A DNA stretch of 64,000 nt from Rhodocyclaceae bacterium (GTDB taxonomy: Bacteria > Pseudomonadota > Gammaproteobacteria > Burkholderiales > Rhodocyclaceae), in the NCBI GenBank assembly GCA_016704145.1, contig JADJAS010000002.1, positions 62,001 to 126,000 on the forward strand, in the 5' to 3' direction. The notes beneath the pieces are model-generated. The model did not search any database and was not told the origin of the DNA. It was given only the letters and a program-made list of their open reading frames with translations. The position numbers and the translations under genes are program-made. Below are positions 30,206-39,279 of the stretch, one piece after another. Within the stretch, counting starts at the first letter, position 1; every line of letters starts with the position of its first letter.

Positions 30206-32515
30206 ATGACGAAATTTTCCCTGGTCGAATTCTCCATCCGGCGGCCCCGGTGGGTGCTGGCGCTCGTGGGGTTGCTGACCCTGCTGTTCCTCACCCAGTT
30301 TCCGAAGATCCGGATCGATACCAATCCGAAGCACATGCTGCCCGAGACCTCCGACGTGCGCATGTGGAACGACGAGGTGGACAAGACCTTCGCGCTGTAC
30401 GAGGACACCATCGTCGTCGGCGTGGCGAACGACCGGGGCGTACTCAATCGCGACACCCTGGGCCGCATCGCCCGCATCACCGAAGCCATCGTCGCCCTGC
30501 GGGGCGTCGCGTCGCGCGATGTGAACAGTTTCACCACCATCACCAACGTTACCGCCGGGGACGGCATGCTCAAGGTCGGGCCGTTGATGCCGGTGGCGCC
30601 CAAGAGCGACGTGGAGGTCGACGCGCTCGGCAAGGCGCTGTTCGACAATCCGCTGTTCATCGATCGCATCATCGCGAAGGACGGCCGGACCACCGCCATC
30701 TACGTGCCGCTGGAGCAAGGCGCCAATGGCGCGGAGATTGCCGACCGCATCCGGGCGATCGTGGCGAAGGAGGAAGGGCCGGAACGCTATTACATCGCCG
30801 GCGACCCGGTGGCGCGCGATACCTTCGGCGCCGAGATGTTCAAGCTGATGGCGATCTTCTCGCCCATCGCCGGCGGCATCATGTTCGCGGCGATCCAGTT
30901 CATGTTTCGCAACCTGGCGCTGTCGGCGGCCATGATGGGCGTCTCGATGGTGGCGATCATGTGGAGCATGGGCCTGCTGATCGGCCTGGGCTTTCCCGTG
31001 CACATCATGAGTTCGATGGCGCCGGTGTTCCTGATGGCCATCGCCACCGACAGCATCCATATCTTCAACGAGTTCTATTTCCGCTACCGGAAACATGGCG
31101 ACAAGCTGGCGGCGATCCGCGCGACCATGGCGGCGGTGAGCCGGCCGGTGCGCTTCACGGCGCTTGCCACCGCCGCCGGATTCGCCGTGCTGCTGTTCAT
31201 GAACATCATTCCGGTGAAGGTATTCGGCGGCCTGATCGCCTTCGGCACGGTGGTGCTGCGCCTGCTCTCCTTCAGCTTCATTCCCGCCGTGCTGACCTTC
31301 CTGCGCGAGGACAAGCTCGTCGGCAAGGCCGAGGATGCGAGCCTGGACCGCACCGCGCGCCTGCTCGGCGGCCTGGGCGCGTTCGGCGCGAAGCGCCCGG
31401 CGCTGGTGGTGGCCGTGATCATGGCGCTGCTGGCGATCTCGATCTGGGGCACGACGAGAATCCATGTCAACAACAACCTCGTCGCCTGGTTCAAGGACGG
31501 CAGCGAGATACGGGTCGCCGACACCGCGATGAACCAGGCGCTCGGCGGCACCTCCCTCGGTTACGTGGTGGTGGACGCGGGCAAGGCGGAGTTCATGAAG
31601 CGGCCGGAAGCCATGCGCTGGATCGAGGGTCTGCAGCGCCAGATCGAAGCGCTGCCGGTCGTGGGCAAGACGTTCTCCGTGGTCGATTACGTCAAGCGCA
31701 TCAACCGGGTGCTGCACGACGACGAGGCGCGCTTCGACGTCGTGCCGGAGACGGCGGACACCATCGGCCAATACTTGTTCCTGTTCAGCATGTCGGCCAA
31801 GCCAGCGGACCTCGACAACGTGATCGATCCCGGCTTCGCCAAGGCCAACCTTTGGGTGCAGATGAAGACCTGGGACGCCGATGCCATGCGTCAGGTGCAT
31901 GCTGCCGTGCAGAGCTACCACAAGGCCAACCCGTTGCCGGTGACGGCCAAGCCGGCCGGTATCGCCTATTTCAACCTGGTCTGGAACGAAGAAGTGCTGG
32001 GCGACCTGGTGTTCGGTTTCAGTCTGGCGCTGGTCGTGGTGTTCGTCATCCTGGCGCTGGACTTCCGGTCGTTCAAATGGGCGCTGGTGGCGTATGTGCC
32101 TCTGCTGTTCACCATCCTGTTCATCTACGGTGTGGTGGGCTTCGCCGGCAAGGACTTCGACATGCCGCTGTCGGTGATGAGTACCCTGTCGCTCGGCATG
32201 GCGGTGGATTTCGCGATTCACTTCGTCAGCCGCTTCCGCCAGCGCCGCGCGGAAGTCAGCCGTGGCGAGACGCCATTGGCCAGCCTGGCCTGGACGGCGG
32301 CACGCCCCGGCAAGGGCATCGTCCGCAACGCCGTGCTGTTCGCCGCGGCCTTCTCGGTCATGATGGCCGCGCCGTTGACGCCTTACGTCGCCGTCGGTGC
32401 CTTCATCGTGTCGATGATGCTGATCTCGGCGCTGCTGACCCTGCTGTTGCTGCCGGCCCTGGTGATGTTGTTCCGTCGCTGGCTGCTTGACGAACCTCGA
32501 GGAGACACCCAATGA
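30206..32515 (+). CDS. RND/MMPL-superfamily transporter
   Basis: A 769-residue inner-membrane protein with two repeats, each a membrane helix, a large periplasmic domain and five further helices. Helix 1 is about 16-33; helix-bundle motifs include FLMAIATDSIHIFNEFYFRY and, in the second half, STLSLGMAVDFAIHFVSRFR, the Gly/Asp-containing helix that carries protons in RND proteins. The size is that of MMPL/hopanoid-transporter (HpnN)-like proteins rather than ~1040-residue AcrB. It is coupled by a four-base overlap to the LolA-like gene. This trio is thought to move lipids or hydrophobic compounds across the envelope; the cargo is unknown. Confidence 0.88.
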   Translation: MTKFSLVEFSIRRPRWVLALVGLLTLLFLTQFPKIRIDTNPKHMLPETSDVRMWNDEVDKTFALYEDTIVVGVANDRGVLNRDTLGRIARITEAIVALRGVASRDVNSFTTITNVTAGDGMLKVGPLMPVAPKSDVEVDALGKALFDNPLFIDRIIAKDGRTTAIYVPLEQGANGAEIADRIRAIVAKEEGPERYYIAGDPVARDTFGAEMFKLMAIFSPIAGGIMFAAIQFMFRNLALSAAMMGVSMVAIMWSMGLLIGLGFPVHIMSSMAPVFLMAIATDSIHIFNEFYFRYRKHGDKLAAIRATMAAVSRPVRFTALATAAGFAVLLFMNIIPVKVFGGLIAFGTVVLRLLSFSFIPAVLTFLREDKLVGKAEDASLDRTARLLGGLGAFGAKRPALVVAVIMALLAISIWGTTRIHVNNNLVAWFKDGSEIRVADTAMNQALGGTSLGYVVVDAGKAEFMKRPEAMRWIEGLQRQIEALPVVGKTFSVVDYVKRINRVLHDDEARFDVVPETADTIGQYLFLFSMSAKPADLDNVIDPGFAKANLWVQMKTWDADAMRQVHAAVQSYHKANPLPVTAKPAGIAYFNLVWNEEVLGDLVFGFSLALVVVFVILALDFRSFKWALVAYVPLLFTILFIYGVVGFAGKDFDMPLSVMSTLSLGMAVDFAIHFVSRFRQRRAEVSRGETPLASLAWTAARPGKGIVRNAVLFAAAFSVMMAAPLTPYVAVGAFIVSMMLISALLTLLLLPALVMLFRRWLLDEPRGDTQ
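32251..32274 (-). repeat. Dispersed repeat, partial copy F (inside RND gene)
   Basis: Minus-strand reading gives CGCCACGGCTGACTTCC; 14 bases of the core (GCCACGGCTGACTT) are identical to copies B, C and D, the left half has diverged. Could be chance. Confidence 0.35.
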
Positions 32516-33300
32516 AGCGATGGCTGCTGGTCGCCATGGCGGCCCTGCTGCCTTTCACCGCGTTCGCGCTGACGGGCGAAGAAGTGATGAAGAAGTCGCA
32601 GGCAGCCTTTCTCTACCCGGGCAAGGACTTCAAGGCGCGCGTGGTCATGAAGCTGATCGCCCGCGATGGCCAAGAGCGGGTGCGCGAGATGACCATGTTG
32701 CGGAAGAACATGGGTGAGGCCGGTGGCGAGCAGAAATATTTCATGTATTTCTTCCAGCCGGCGGACGTCAAGGACATGACCTTCATGACCTACAAATACC
32801 CGGCCAAGGACGACGATCGCTGGTTGTTCATTCCCGCGATCAACATGGTCAAACGCATCGCCGCCCAGGACAAGCGCTCCAGCTTCGTCGGCTCCGACTT
32901 CACCTACGAGGATGTGTCCGGCCGCGACATCGAGGATGACGGCCACGCCATCGAACGCGAGGAGAAGCTGGCCGGCACCGACTGCTTCGTGGTCAAGAGC
33001 ACGCCAAGGGCCGCCGATGCCGATTTCGGCCATAAACTCACCTGGGTCGGCAAGGAAAGCTTCCTGCCGCTCAAGGAGGAGCAGTACGACCGGAAAGGCG
33101 TGCCGTACAAACTGTTCACCGCCGAGGAGACGCGGCAGGTCAAGGGTTTTCCCACCGTCGTCCGGCGCGTCATGAAGAACCTGCAAACGGGCCATCGAAC
33201 CGAAGTGAGCTACCTCAGGGCCGACTACGACCTCGGCATCGAGGACAGCCTGTTCTCCGAGCGTTTTCTGCGCCAGGCGCCTCGCAAGTGGGTTGATTGA
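32512..33300 (+). CDS. Periplasmic outer-membrane lipoprotein-sorting (LolA-like) protein
   Basis: A 262-residue protein with a signal peptide (about 1-19, LLVAMAALLPFTAFALTG). The mature part has the LolA-like half-barrel pattern of the family annotated as outer membrane lipoprotein-sorting protein (PF17131 type): FKARVVMKLIARDG then REMTMLRKNMGEAGGEQKYF and YFFQPADVKDMTFMTYKYP, YLRADYDLGIEDSLFSERFL at the end. It is encoded with the RND transporter and an outer-membrane barrel, so it probably carries a lipophilic substrate across the periplasm. Overlaps both neighbours by four bases. Confidence 0.85.
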   Translation: MKRWLLVAMAALLPFTAFALTGEEVMKKSQAAFLYPGKDFKARVVMKLIARDGQERVREMTMLRKNMGEAGGEQKYFMYFFQPADVKDMTFMTYKYPAKDDDRWLFIPAINMVKRIAAQDKRSSFVGSDFTYEDVSGRDIEDDGHAIEREEKLAGTDCFVVKSTPRAADADFGHKLTWVGKESFLPLKEEQYDRKGVPYKLFTAEETRQVKGFPTVVRRVMKNLQTGHRTEVSYLRADYDLGIEDSLFSERFLRQAPRKWVD

Positions 33301-34538
33301 TGCGGCGGCTGGCGTCCGGCCTGTGCGGCATGGCTCTCGGCGTCCTGTCGGGCGGCGTCGCCGGACCGGTCGCGGCCGATGTCACGCTGGGCGGATTCCT
33401 GCAACAGAACACCGCCTTCAACGCCGCGGGCGCCAATCCGGATGGACGCAATCACAAGTGGCTGGAGGAGCGTGCCCAGATCAAGCTGGATGGCACGACG
33501 GGCGCCTGGCGGTTGATGGCGAAGGGCGATGTCGCTCATGACCACCTCGGCCGGGGCAGCCGGTCCGAGTTGCGCGAAGGCTATGTCGATTACACCGAGA
33601 GCGGCTGGGACGTGCGTGCTGGCCGCCAGGTGCTCACCTGGGGCGTGGGCGACCTCGTGTTCGTGAACGATGTCTGGCCTAAGGATTACGAAGCGCTGTT
33701 CGCCGGCCGGCCGCTCGAATATCTCAAGCGCGGGACCGATGCGGTTAAGCTCGGCATCTATCCCGCCTTCGCGTCCTTCGAGCTGGTGCTGGCGCCATCC
33801 TTCCGCGCCAGCCGCGTTCCCGACGCCAGGCGCTTTCACCTGTTCGACCCGATGCCGGGCCTGGTCGACCGGCGAACCGTCGAACCCGACCAGGGCGAGG
33901 CCGGGCTGCGCATCTACCGCGACATGGCCGGCTACGACGTCGCCCTTTATCTGTACCGAGGTTTCCAGCGCACGCCGTCGATGCGGCCCGACCGCATGAC
34001 GGCGCCGACCAGGATGACGCTGTTCCATCCCAAGCTTGCCGGCTATGGCGCCAGCGCATCGGGGCGCGCCGGCGCGGGAGTCGTCAGTCTGGAACTCGCC
34101 TATTACGATTCGCGTCAGGATCGTTCGGGAACCGATTTCACGGTACCCAATTCGCAGACGCGATTCCTCGCCGGCTATCAGTGGCAACCATGGGAAGAAG
34201 GTTCGCTGGGTTTGCAGTATTACGTGGAGTACATGCACGATCATGGCGCCTATCGCGCGGTGCTGCCGGCCGGCATGCCCGTGGCCAAGCGGCGCGCCGA
34301 TACCTTTACGGTGCGGGCGACGCAGTTGTTCCTGCACCAGACCTTGCGGCTCTCGCTCTACGCCGCGCACAACGCCGGCAACCGCGATCGTTTCGTCAAT
34401 CCGGAGCTGCGCTACGCCATCAGCGATCGCGTCTGGGTTGCCGTCGGCGCCAATGTGTTCGGCGGTCGGCGCACGGGGCAGTTCGGCCAGCTGGCGCGCG
34501 ACGATAATGTGTACTTGCAGACGCGCCTTGAGTTCTGA
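33297..34538 (+). CDS. Outer-membrane beta-barrel protein (DUF1302-like) of the RND/LolA-like cluster
   Basis: A 413-residue protein with a signal peptide (about 1-27, ending GPVAADV) and alternating amphipathic strands ending in an aromatic residue (LQTRLEF), the hallmark of outer-membrane barrels. Recognisable blocks are VTLGGFLQQNTAFNAAG, LREGYVDYTESGWDVRAGRQ and VLTWGVGDLVFVNDVWPKDY, typical of the DUF1302/alginate-export-like class. Third gene of a coupled trio. The family assignment is by pattern and gene context, moderately sure; a specific pore function is not known. Confidence 0.75.
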   Translation: MMRRLASGLCGMALGVLSGGVAGPVAADVTLGGFLQQNTAFNAAGANPDGRNHKWLEERAQIKLDGTTGAWRLMAKGDVAHDHLGRGSRSELREGYVDYTESGWDVRAGRQVLTWGVGDLVFVNDVWPKDYEALFAGRPLEYLKRGTDAVKLGIYPAFASFELVLAPSFRASRVPDARRFHLFDPMPGLVDRRTVEPDQGEAGLRIYRDMAGYDVALYLYRGFQRTPSMRPDRMTAPTRMTLFHPKLAGYGASASGRAGAGVVSLELAYYDSRQDRSGTDFTVPNSQTRFLAGYQWQPWEEGSLGLQYYVEYMHDHGAYRAVLPAGMPVAKRRADTFTVRATQLFLHQTLRLSLYAAHNAGNRDRFVNPELRYAISDRVWVAVGANVFGGRRTGQFGQLARDDNVYLQTRLEF

Positions 34539-34616
34539 ACGGTGGTCCGGTCGGGGTACGGGCTTGACGAGCATCGTCGCGGGCCGCCGGGTGATTCATT
34601 CGATTGGAGAAGTCAA

Positions 34617-35897
34617 ATGGCCCATGTGGTGATACTCGGCGCTGGACTCGGCGGCATGCCCGCCGCCTACGAATTGCGGGAAGCGCTGGCCGGCGAGCAC
34701 AAGATCACGGTGATCAACGAGGCGGACTACTTCCAGTTCGTTCCCTCGATTCCGTGGCTGGCGGTCGGCTGGCGCAAGCGGGAAGACATCATTCTGCCCG
34801 CTGGCCCGCATCTCGAGAAACACGGCATCGGATTCGTCGCCGGAAGGGTCGATCGCATCGATGCGGCGCACAACAGGCTCATCGTCGAGGGCGGACGCGA
34901 AATCGACTACGATTTCCTCGTCATCGCCACGGGCGTGCGCTGCGCATTCGAGGATGTGCCGGGCTTGGGTCCGGACTCTGGCTATACCCAATGGGTCGGC
35001 AGCGTGGATCATGCGGAACAGGCCCACGCCGATATCCGGAAATTGATCGCCAATCCGGGGCCGGTGATCGTCGGCGGCGTCCAGGGCGCCAGCTGCTTCG
35101 GCCCCGCCTACGAGTACGTCGCCATACTCGAAACGGCGCTGCGCCGGCATCGCGTGCGCGACCGCGTGCCCATCACCTTCGTTACCGCGGAGCCGTACAT
35201 CGGTCATCTCGGCATCGGTGGTGTCGGCGACTCGAAGGGGATGATGGAACACGAGTTCCGCAATCGCCACATCAAATGGATCACCAACGCCAAGGTCGGG
35301 AAGATCGAGCCGGGAAAATTCTTCGTCGAGGAAGTCGACCGATTCGGCCAGACGATCCAGGAGCACGAGCTTCCCTTCGCGCACGCGATGATGGTGCCGA
35401 GCTTCCGGGGCGTGACACCGGTGGCGGCGGTGGAAGGCCTGGTGAATCCCAAGGCGCTGGTGATCGTGGACGAACATCAGCGCAGTCCGAAGTATCCGAA
35501 CATCTATGCCGTCGGCGCCTGCATTGCCCTGCCGCCGGTGGAGCCGACCCCCGTGCCGACGGGCCCGCCGAAGACCGGCTACATGATCGAGTCGATGGTC
35601 AGCGCCGTCGTGGCCAATATCGCGGCCGAACTTGCTGGCCGCGCACCGGCGGCCAAGGCCACCTGGAATGCCTTCTGCATTGCCGATCTCGGCGATACCG
35701 GCGCGGTATTCATCGCCCAGCCGCAAATGCCGCCGCGCAACGTCACCTGGTTCAAACAGGGCAAGTGGGCGCATTGGGCGAAGATCGCCTTCGAGAAGTA
35801 CTACATGTACAAGATGCGGCGAGGCGGTACCGAACCCATTTTCGAGAAATGGGCGTTGCGCATGATCGGGTTGGCCCGCCTGAAGCCAAGGGACTGA
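34617..35897 (+). CDS. Sulfide:quinone oxidoreductase-like flavoprotein
   Basis: A 426-residue FAD enzyme of the SQR / flavocytochrome c sulfide dehydrogenase family. The Rossmann motif is VVILGAGLGGMPAAYEL. C160 in GASCFGPAYEY and C354 in FCIADLGDT correspond to the redox-active pair of type I SQRs; C109 and C302 are additional. The C-terminal amphipathic region (WFKQGKWAHWAKIAFEKYYM) suits monotopic membrane binding. GGAGA precedes ATG 34617. It would oxidise sulfide to polysulfide and pass electrons to quinone. The gene's company of DsrE, ArsR-rhodanese and DUF302 supports this, but other thiol substrates are possible. Confidence 0.82.
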   Translation: MAHVVILGAGLGGMPAAYELREALAGEHKITVINEADYFQFVPSIPWLAVGWRKREDIILPAGPHLEKHGIGFVAGRVDRIDAAHNRLIVEGGREIDYDFLVIATGVRCAFEDVPGLGPDSGYTQWVGSVDHAEQAHADIRKLIANPGPVIVGGVQGASCFGPAYEYVAILETALRRHRVRDRVPITFVTAEPYIGHLGIGGVGDSKGMMEHEFRNRHIKWITNAKVGKIEPGKFFVEEVDRFGQTIQEHELPFAHAMMVPSFRGVTPVAAVEGLVNPKALVIVDEHQRSPKYPNIYAVGACIALPPVEPTPVPTGPPKTGYMIESMVSAVVANIAAELAGRAPAAKATWNAFCIADLGDTGAVFIAQPQMPPRNVTWFKQGKWAHWAKIAFEKYYMYKMRRGGTEPIFEKWALRMIGLARLKPRD

Positions 35898-35940
35898 ATA
35901 CGCGCGCCACCGCGCCTACCCCGACCAGCGGCGGCAAGCC

Positions 35941-36330
35941 TCAGGTATTGTCCAGTGCCCGCCGGATGCGCGTGTCGGCTTCGGCGGCAAGCGCGGTCAG
36001 CTTGGCGTCGCCGAGGATGCGCATCATGCCCGAAGGCGCGGCGTACTCGAGCGAAATGGTACCGGGCGCGATTTCGCGAACGACCGCATTGCACGGCAGC
36101 AGGCTGGCGACGTCGGGATTGGCGTGATAGGCCTCGTAGGCGAGATTCGGGTTGCAGGCGCCCAGAATCACCGTCGGGACGATGTCCTTGCCGGTCTTTT
36201 CCTTGATCTTGGCATGCATGTCGATGCGCGTCATGATGCCGAAGCCCTCGGCCGCGAGCGCCTTGATCGCCCGTTCGACCGCGTTGTCGACCGAGTCGCT
36301 GATTTGACGCTTGAAATTGATTCCGCTCAT
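35941..36330 (-). CDS. DUF302 family protein
   Basis: A 129-residue protein without a signal peptide. The DUF302 core is visible: FGIMTRIDMHAKIKEKTGKD, then VILGACNPNLAYEAYHANPD and the block LLPCNAVVREI (C60-C80 region with two conserved cysteines, GAC and LPC). GGAGGAA lies right before ATG 36330. Members often stand next to sulfide-oxidation or heavy-metal genes and may bind metal or sulfur through the cysteines; no reaction is established. Convergent with the SQR-like gene. Confidence 0.88.
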   Translation of the reverse strand: MSGINFKRQISDSVDNAVERAIKALAAEGFGIMTRIDMHAKIKEKTGKDIVPTVILGACNPNLAYEAYHANPDVASLLPCNAVVREIAPGTISLEYAAPSGMMRILGDAKLTALAAEADTRIRRALDNT

Positions 36331-36468
36331 GATGTTCCTCCGCGTGGTTGGCTCAGGCGGCATGGTACACGAGCCAACGCCCTGTTCATCGGCGGCGCCG
36401 GGGCGGTTGGAGGATTGTCGCCGGCTGGACTAGACTTCGCGCCACCCGATCCCCTTCCCGAACAGCAC

Positions 36469-36858
36469 ATGGAAACCTGGAATGATGGCTATAGCGTCGG
36501 CGTCCGCGAGATGGACGAGCAGCACAAGCGGCTGCTCGGCTACATCGCCGCCTTGGGCGAGCTTCTGGTGACGCGGGACTATGAACTGATGCACGAACTG
36601 CTGGCGAAGATCACCGACTACGGCCGCCGGCATTTCACGGCGGAGGAGCGCCTGCTCGAACGGCACGGCTATCCGGTGGCGGTACAGCGGGCCGCGCATG
36701 AGTCCTATCTGGAGTGGATGGCCGAAACCAATGTCCGGGCCATGACCGAAGTGCCCGTGGCGGAGATACACGCATATCTCCGCCAGTGGTGGACGACGCA
36801 CATTCTCGGCGAGGACATGGGCTACAAGGACTTCCTCAACAGCCGGGGCGTCCGGTAG
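36469..36858 (+). CDS. Bacteriohemerythrin
   Basis: A 129-residue single-domain hemerythrin. The di-iron ligand pattern is present: H in DEQHKRLL, H in MHELLAKI, H/E in RRHFTAEERLL, H in AAHESYLEW and the terminal H...D in WWTTHILGEDMGYKDFL. It binds O2 reversibly and is frequent in microaerophilic and denitrifying bacteria, where it stores, senses or scavenges oxygen. The upstream in-frame extension shadows DUF302 and was rejected; no clear ribosome site is visible for ATG 36469. Confidence 0.93.
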   Translation: METWNDGYSVGVREMDEQHKRLLGYIAALGELLVTRDYELMHELLAKITDYGRRHFTAEERLLERHGYPVAVQRAAHESYLEWMAETNVRAMTEVPVAEIHAYLRQWWTTHILGEDMGYKDFLNSRGVR

Positions 36859-36883
36859 CCACGTAGGCCACGTCGCCACGCAA

Positions 36884-37729
36884 CTACCGGATGCGGCGCA
36901 GCAGTTCCTTCGTGCCCGGATAGTCCGCCGGCGTGATGGCGGACTTGCGGCTGAACGCGCTGGTCGATTCGCCGCGCCCGAGCGCGTCGATAAAGCCTGG
37001 CCCATCGACGACCCAGTTGCCGCCGACCAGTGTCACGCCGCGTGCGAACAGCGCATCGGGCAGGCAGCCGGCGCCCGGCCCGACCATGGCGAACCAGCGC
37101 GCGTTGCGGCAGCAGCCGAGCATGCGGTCGAGGGTGTCGTTGAGCAGCAGCGTGCTGGTCGACACCACCTTGTCGCAACCGGCCAGCGCTTCGGCGTCGA
37201 GCGTGACGACATAGCCGTCCCGGGCGCCGGCCAGTTCCGGGTTGAGTTCGATCACGGTCAGCCGCGCGCCGCTGGCGACGATGCGGCCGAGCAGCGGCCG
37301 GAACAGGCCGATCATGCCAATGTGATCTTCCGGCCCGGGATTCATCTGACCGATCGAGTCGCTGCTGGCGGCGGGCACGAAGCCGGCACGATCGAACAGG
37401 CAGCGTGTCAGCGCGTTGGCGGCGGCGAAGCCCAGCGTCTTGCGCAGTCCCGCCCCATCGAGGTAGCCGCGCGCGACCGCTAGCGCGTCGGCGCCGGCCA
37501 GAGCGAAGCCGCCCGTGCCATCGCGTAGGTGTTCCAGCGTGTCGTCGAGCAGCACGTAGGACAGGCCGAGCGAGCCGTCCTCCAACTCCAGCGCGCAGAA
37601 CTCGCCCTGGTTGGCGTTGCGCTCTTCCACCGGCATGGCGGGCGGCAGATGCAGCGCGCGCACGCGCGGCGGTGCGCCCAGCGCCGCGAAGGCTTCGATC
37701 CGGGCGAGGTATTCGGCGGCGAAGCTCAT
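36884..37729 (-). CDS. DUF364 / DUF4213-type (putative heavy-metal chelation) protein
   Basis: A 281-residue cytoplasmic protein. The N-terminal DUF4213-like region (EYLARIEAFAALGAPPRVRA) is followed by a Rossmann-like DUF364 domain (about 120-265; IGMIGLFRPLLGRIVASGAR, VVSTSTLLLNDTLDRMLGCC, FAMVGPGAGCLPDALFARGV). Family members are annotated as putative heavy-metal chelators, often near molybdenum or corrinoid functions; the role is unproven. It overlaps the stop of viaA by four bases and is therefore the last gene of the RavA-ViaA operon. Confidence 0.8.
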   Translation of the reverse strand: MSFAAEYLARIEAFAALGAPPRVRALHLPPAMPVEERNANQGEFCALELEDGSLGLSYVLLDDTLEHLRDGTGGFALAGADALAVARGYLDGAGLRKTLGFAAANALTRCLFDRAGFVPAASSDSIGQMNPGPEDHIGMIGLFRPLLGRIVASGARLTVIELNPELAGARDGYVVTLDAEALAGCDKVVSTSTLLLNDTLDRMLGCCRNARWFAMVGPGAGCLPDALFARGVTLVGGNWVVDGPGFIDALGRGESTSAFSRKSAITPADYPGTKELLRRIR

Positions 37730-39279
37730 GGCCGGCCCCGGCGCACCGCGGCGGCGGCGGCTTCCGGCGTAACGGTGGCCTCGAGGTTTTCCTGGCTGCG
37801 CAGTGCGCCGGGAAAGTAGAGCGCCGTCAGGCGGTGGCTATGTATGGGTGGATCGGTTGCGGCGCCGCCGAACTTGCGCCAGTCGCGCACCGGCAAGATG
37901 TGGTCGGCGATCTGCATGAAACCCAGCGTTTCGCGGTCGCCGATCAGCACGCCCTGCACGCGCACGCCCAGCGCGCGCTTCGCCTCGTCCAGCCGCGCCG
38001 CCATCGCGGGCGTGGCGCCGAACTCGCCGTCCGAGGCGATCAGTAGATCGGCGTGCCGCCACGCCTGACTTTCACTTTCGAGCTTCGCCAGAGCCTTGTC
38101 GAGCGGAGCGCAGATGTCGGTGCCGCCGCGAAACGCCTGGCCGAGAAAGCCGGCGAGCCGTTGGATTCCCGCGACGTCGAGGCCGAGTTCCATTTCGATC
38201 ACTTCATCCGGCCCGCCGAAGGCGAAGACATGGCAGGCGCGCCGCTGTGCATGCGCCGTGCGCATGGCTTCCAGCACGACGGCCTTGGCCACCGCCTCGG
38301 CGCCACCCTGCATGGAGCCCGACGTATCGACGCAGACCAGCATCGGGCCCATCTCGACGCGCTTGCCCGCTCGCGGTCCGGGCACCGGACGCTGCACCGG
38401 CGCGGGCGCCAGCCGGATTTCACGCATCCGGTCGTCGTCCTCGTAGCCAAGCAAGGTCCTTTCCGCACGGCGCGCGTGCCAGACGAGCCGCAGCCTCGGG
38501 TGGCCGAGCAGCATGGCCTCGGCCGGCAGCATGCGGGCGATGCGGTCGGAGCGGCGCACGCCGCGCGTTTCGCCCGGCATGTCGGGGATGTGCTGGCTGC
38601 GGGCGATCGGCAGCAGCGCCGTGGCTTGTTCGATGACCTCGACGGTTTGCTGGCGCGACGGATCGTCCTCGTCGGTCCGGCGCGCGCGGCCGAGACCGGC
38701 GATCAGCTTGGCCAGTTCCGGCAACCGTTCGAGCAGGCGGCGGATGCGCAGCACTTCCCGCCAGCCGGCGGAACGCAGCAGGCCGCGCAACTGGTCCCAG
38801 TGGGTGTTCTTGCCGTCGTCCGGCAGCAGGCCGAAGACCTCGATCAGCTCGTCGAACTGGCCGCAGCGTTCGCGCCAGTCGCCGGCGAACGCCTCGATGG
38901 CCATGGCCAGCGCCTCGTCGTCGCCCGCGCCGCGATCGGCGTAATCGACGATGAAGTCGAGGTGGAACAGGATGCTCATCAGCACCGTGTCGGAAAGTTC
39001 CCGCTGCCCGGCGCAATAGCGTGCCAGGCCGAGTTCGTCGATGGCGGCGGCCAGGGCGTGGGCGATGGCGGGTGGTGGCCAGCGCCAATCGTTCGCCGGC
39101 GGCGACTTCCCGGCAAAGAGATCGCGGCGCAGGCCGACCAGCGCGGCCAGGCGCGGTTCGAGCGTGCCCTGCGAATGCACCATGCCGTTGAGCCAATGCT
39201 TGCGCGCGAGCTCGTTGAGCGCGGCAAGACTGGCTTCGCGTTGCTCGAACAGGCCGGGCAAGGGCATGGCGGCGTTCAT
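37726..39279 (-). CDS. viaA: VWA-domain protein, ViaA-like
   Basis: A 517-residue protein whose C-terminal half is a von Willebrand factor A domain with MIDAS motif DTSGS (D318) and the later T and D positions (FRGGTDICAPLDKAL; LLIASDGEFG). The helical N-terminal half (about 1-280) resembles ViaA, the partner of the AAA+ ATPase RavA. The start overlaps the ravA stop (ATGA). In E. coli RavA-ViaA act on respiratory complexes and membrane lipids under low oxygen; whether that holds here is inference. Repeat copy E (38049-38073) lies in the coding sequence. Confidence 0.82.
   Translation of the reverse strand: MNAAMPLPGLFEQREASLAALNELARKHWLNGMVHSQGTLEPRLAALVGLRRDLFAGKSPPANDWRWPPPAIAHALAAAIDELGLARYCAGQRELSDTVLMSILFHLDFIVDYADRGAGDDEALAMAIEAFAGDWRERCGQFDELIEVFGLLPDDGKNTHWDQLRGLLRSAGWREVLRIRRLLERLPELAKLIAGLGRARRTDEDDPSRQQTVEVIEQATALLPIARSQHIPDMPGETRGVRRSDRIARMLPAEAMLLGHPRLRLVWHARRAERTLLGYEDDDRMREIRLAPAPVQRPVPGPRAGKRVEMGPMLVCVDTSGSMQGGAEAVAKAVVLEAMRTAHAQRRACHVFAFGGPDEVIEMELGLDVAGIQRLAGFLGQAFRGGTDICAPLDKALAKLESESQAWRHADLLIASDGEFGATPAMAARLDEAKRALGVRVQGVLIGDRETLGFMQIADHILPVRDWRKFGGAATDPPIHSHRLTALYFPGALRSQENLEATVTPEAAAAAVRRGRP
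38049..38073 (+). repeat. Dispersed 25-bp repeat, copy E (inside viaA)
   Basis: Pattern CGGCGTGCCGCCACG then CCTGACTTTC. Two differences from copy B. It is read antisense to viaA, where it encodes ESQAWRHA. Confidence 0.55.

Noticed and set aside
30038..32512. 824-codon antisense frame and a 746-codon second frame over the RND gene
   Set aside because: Both are His/Arg/Gly/Asp-rich shadows of the transporter gene, which has clear family motifs and coupled neighbours.
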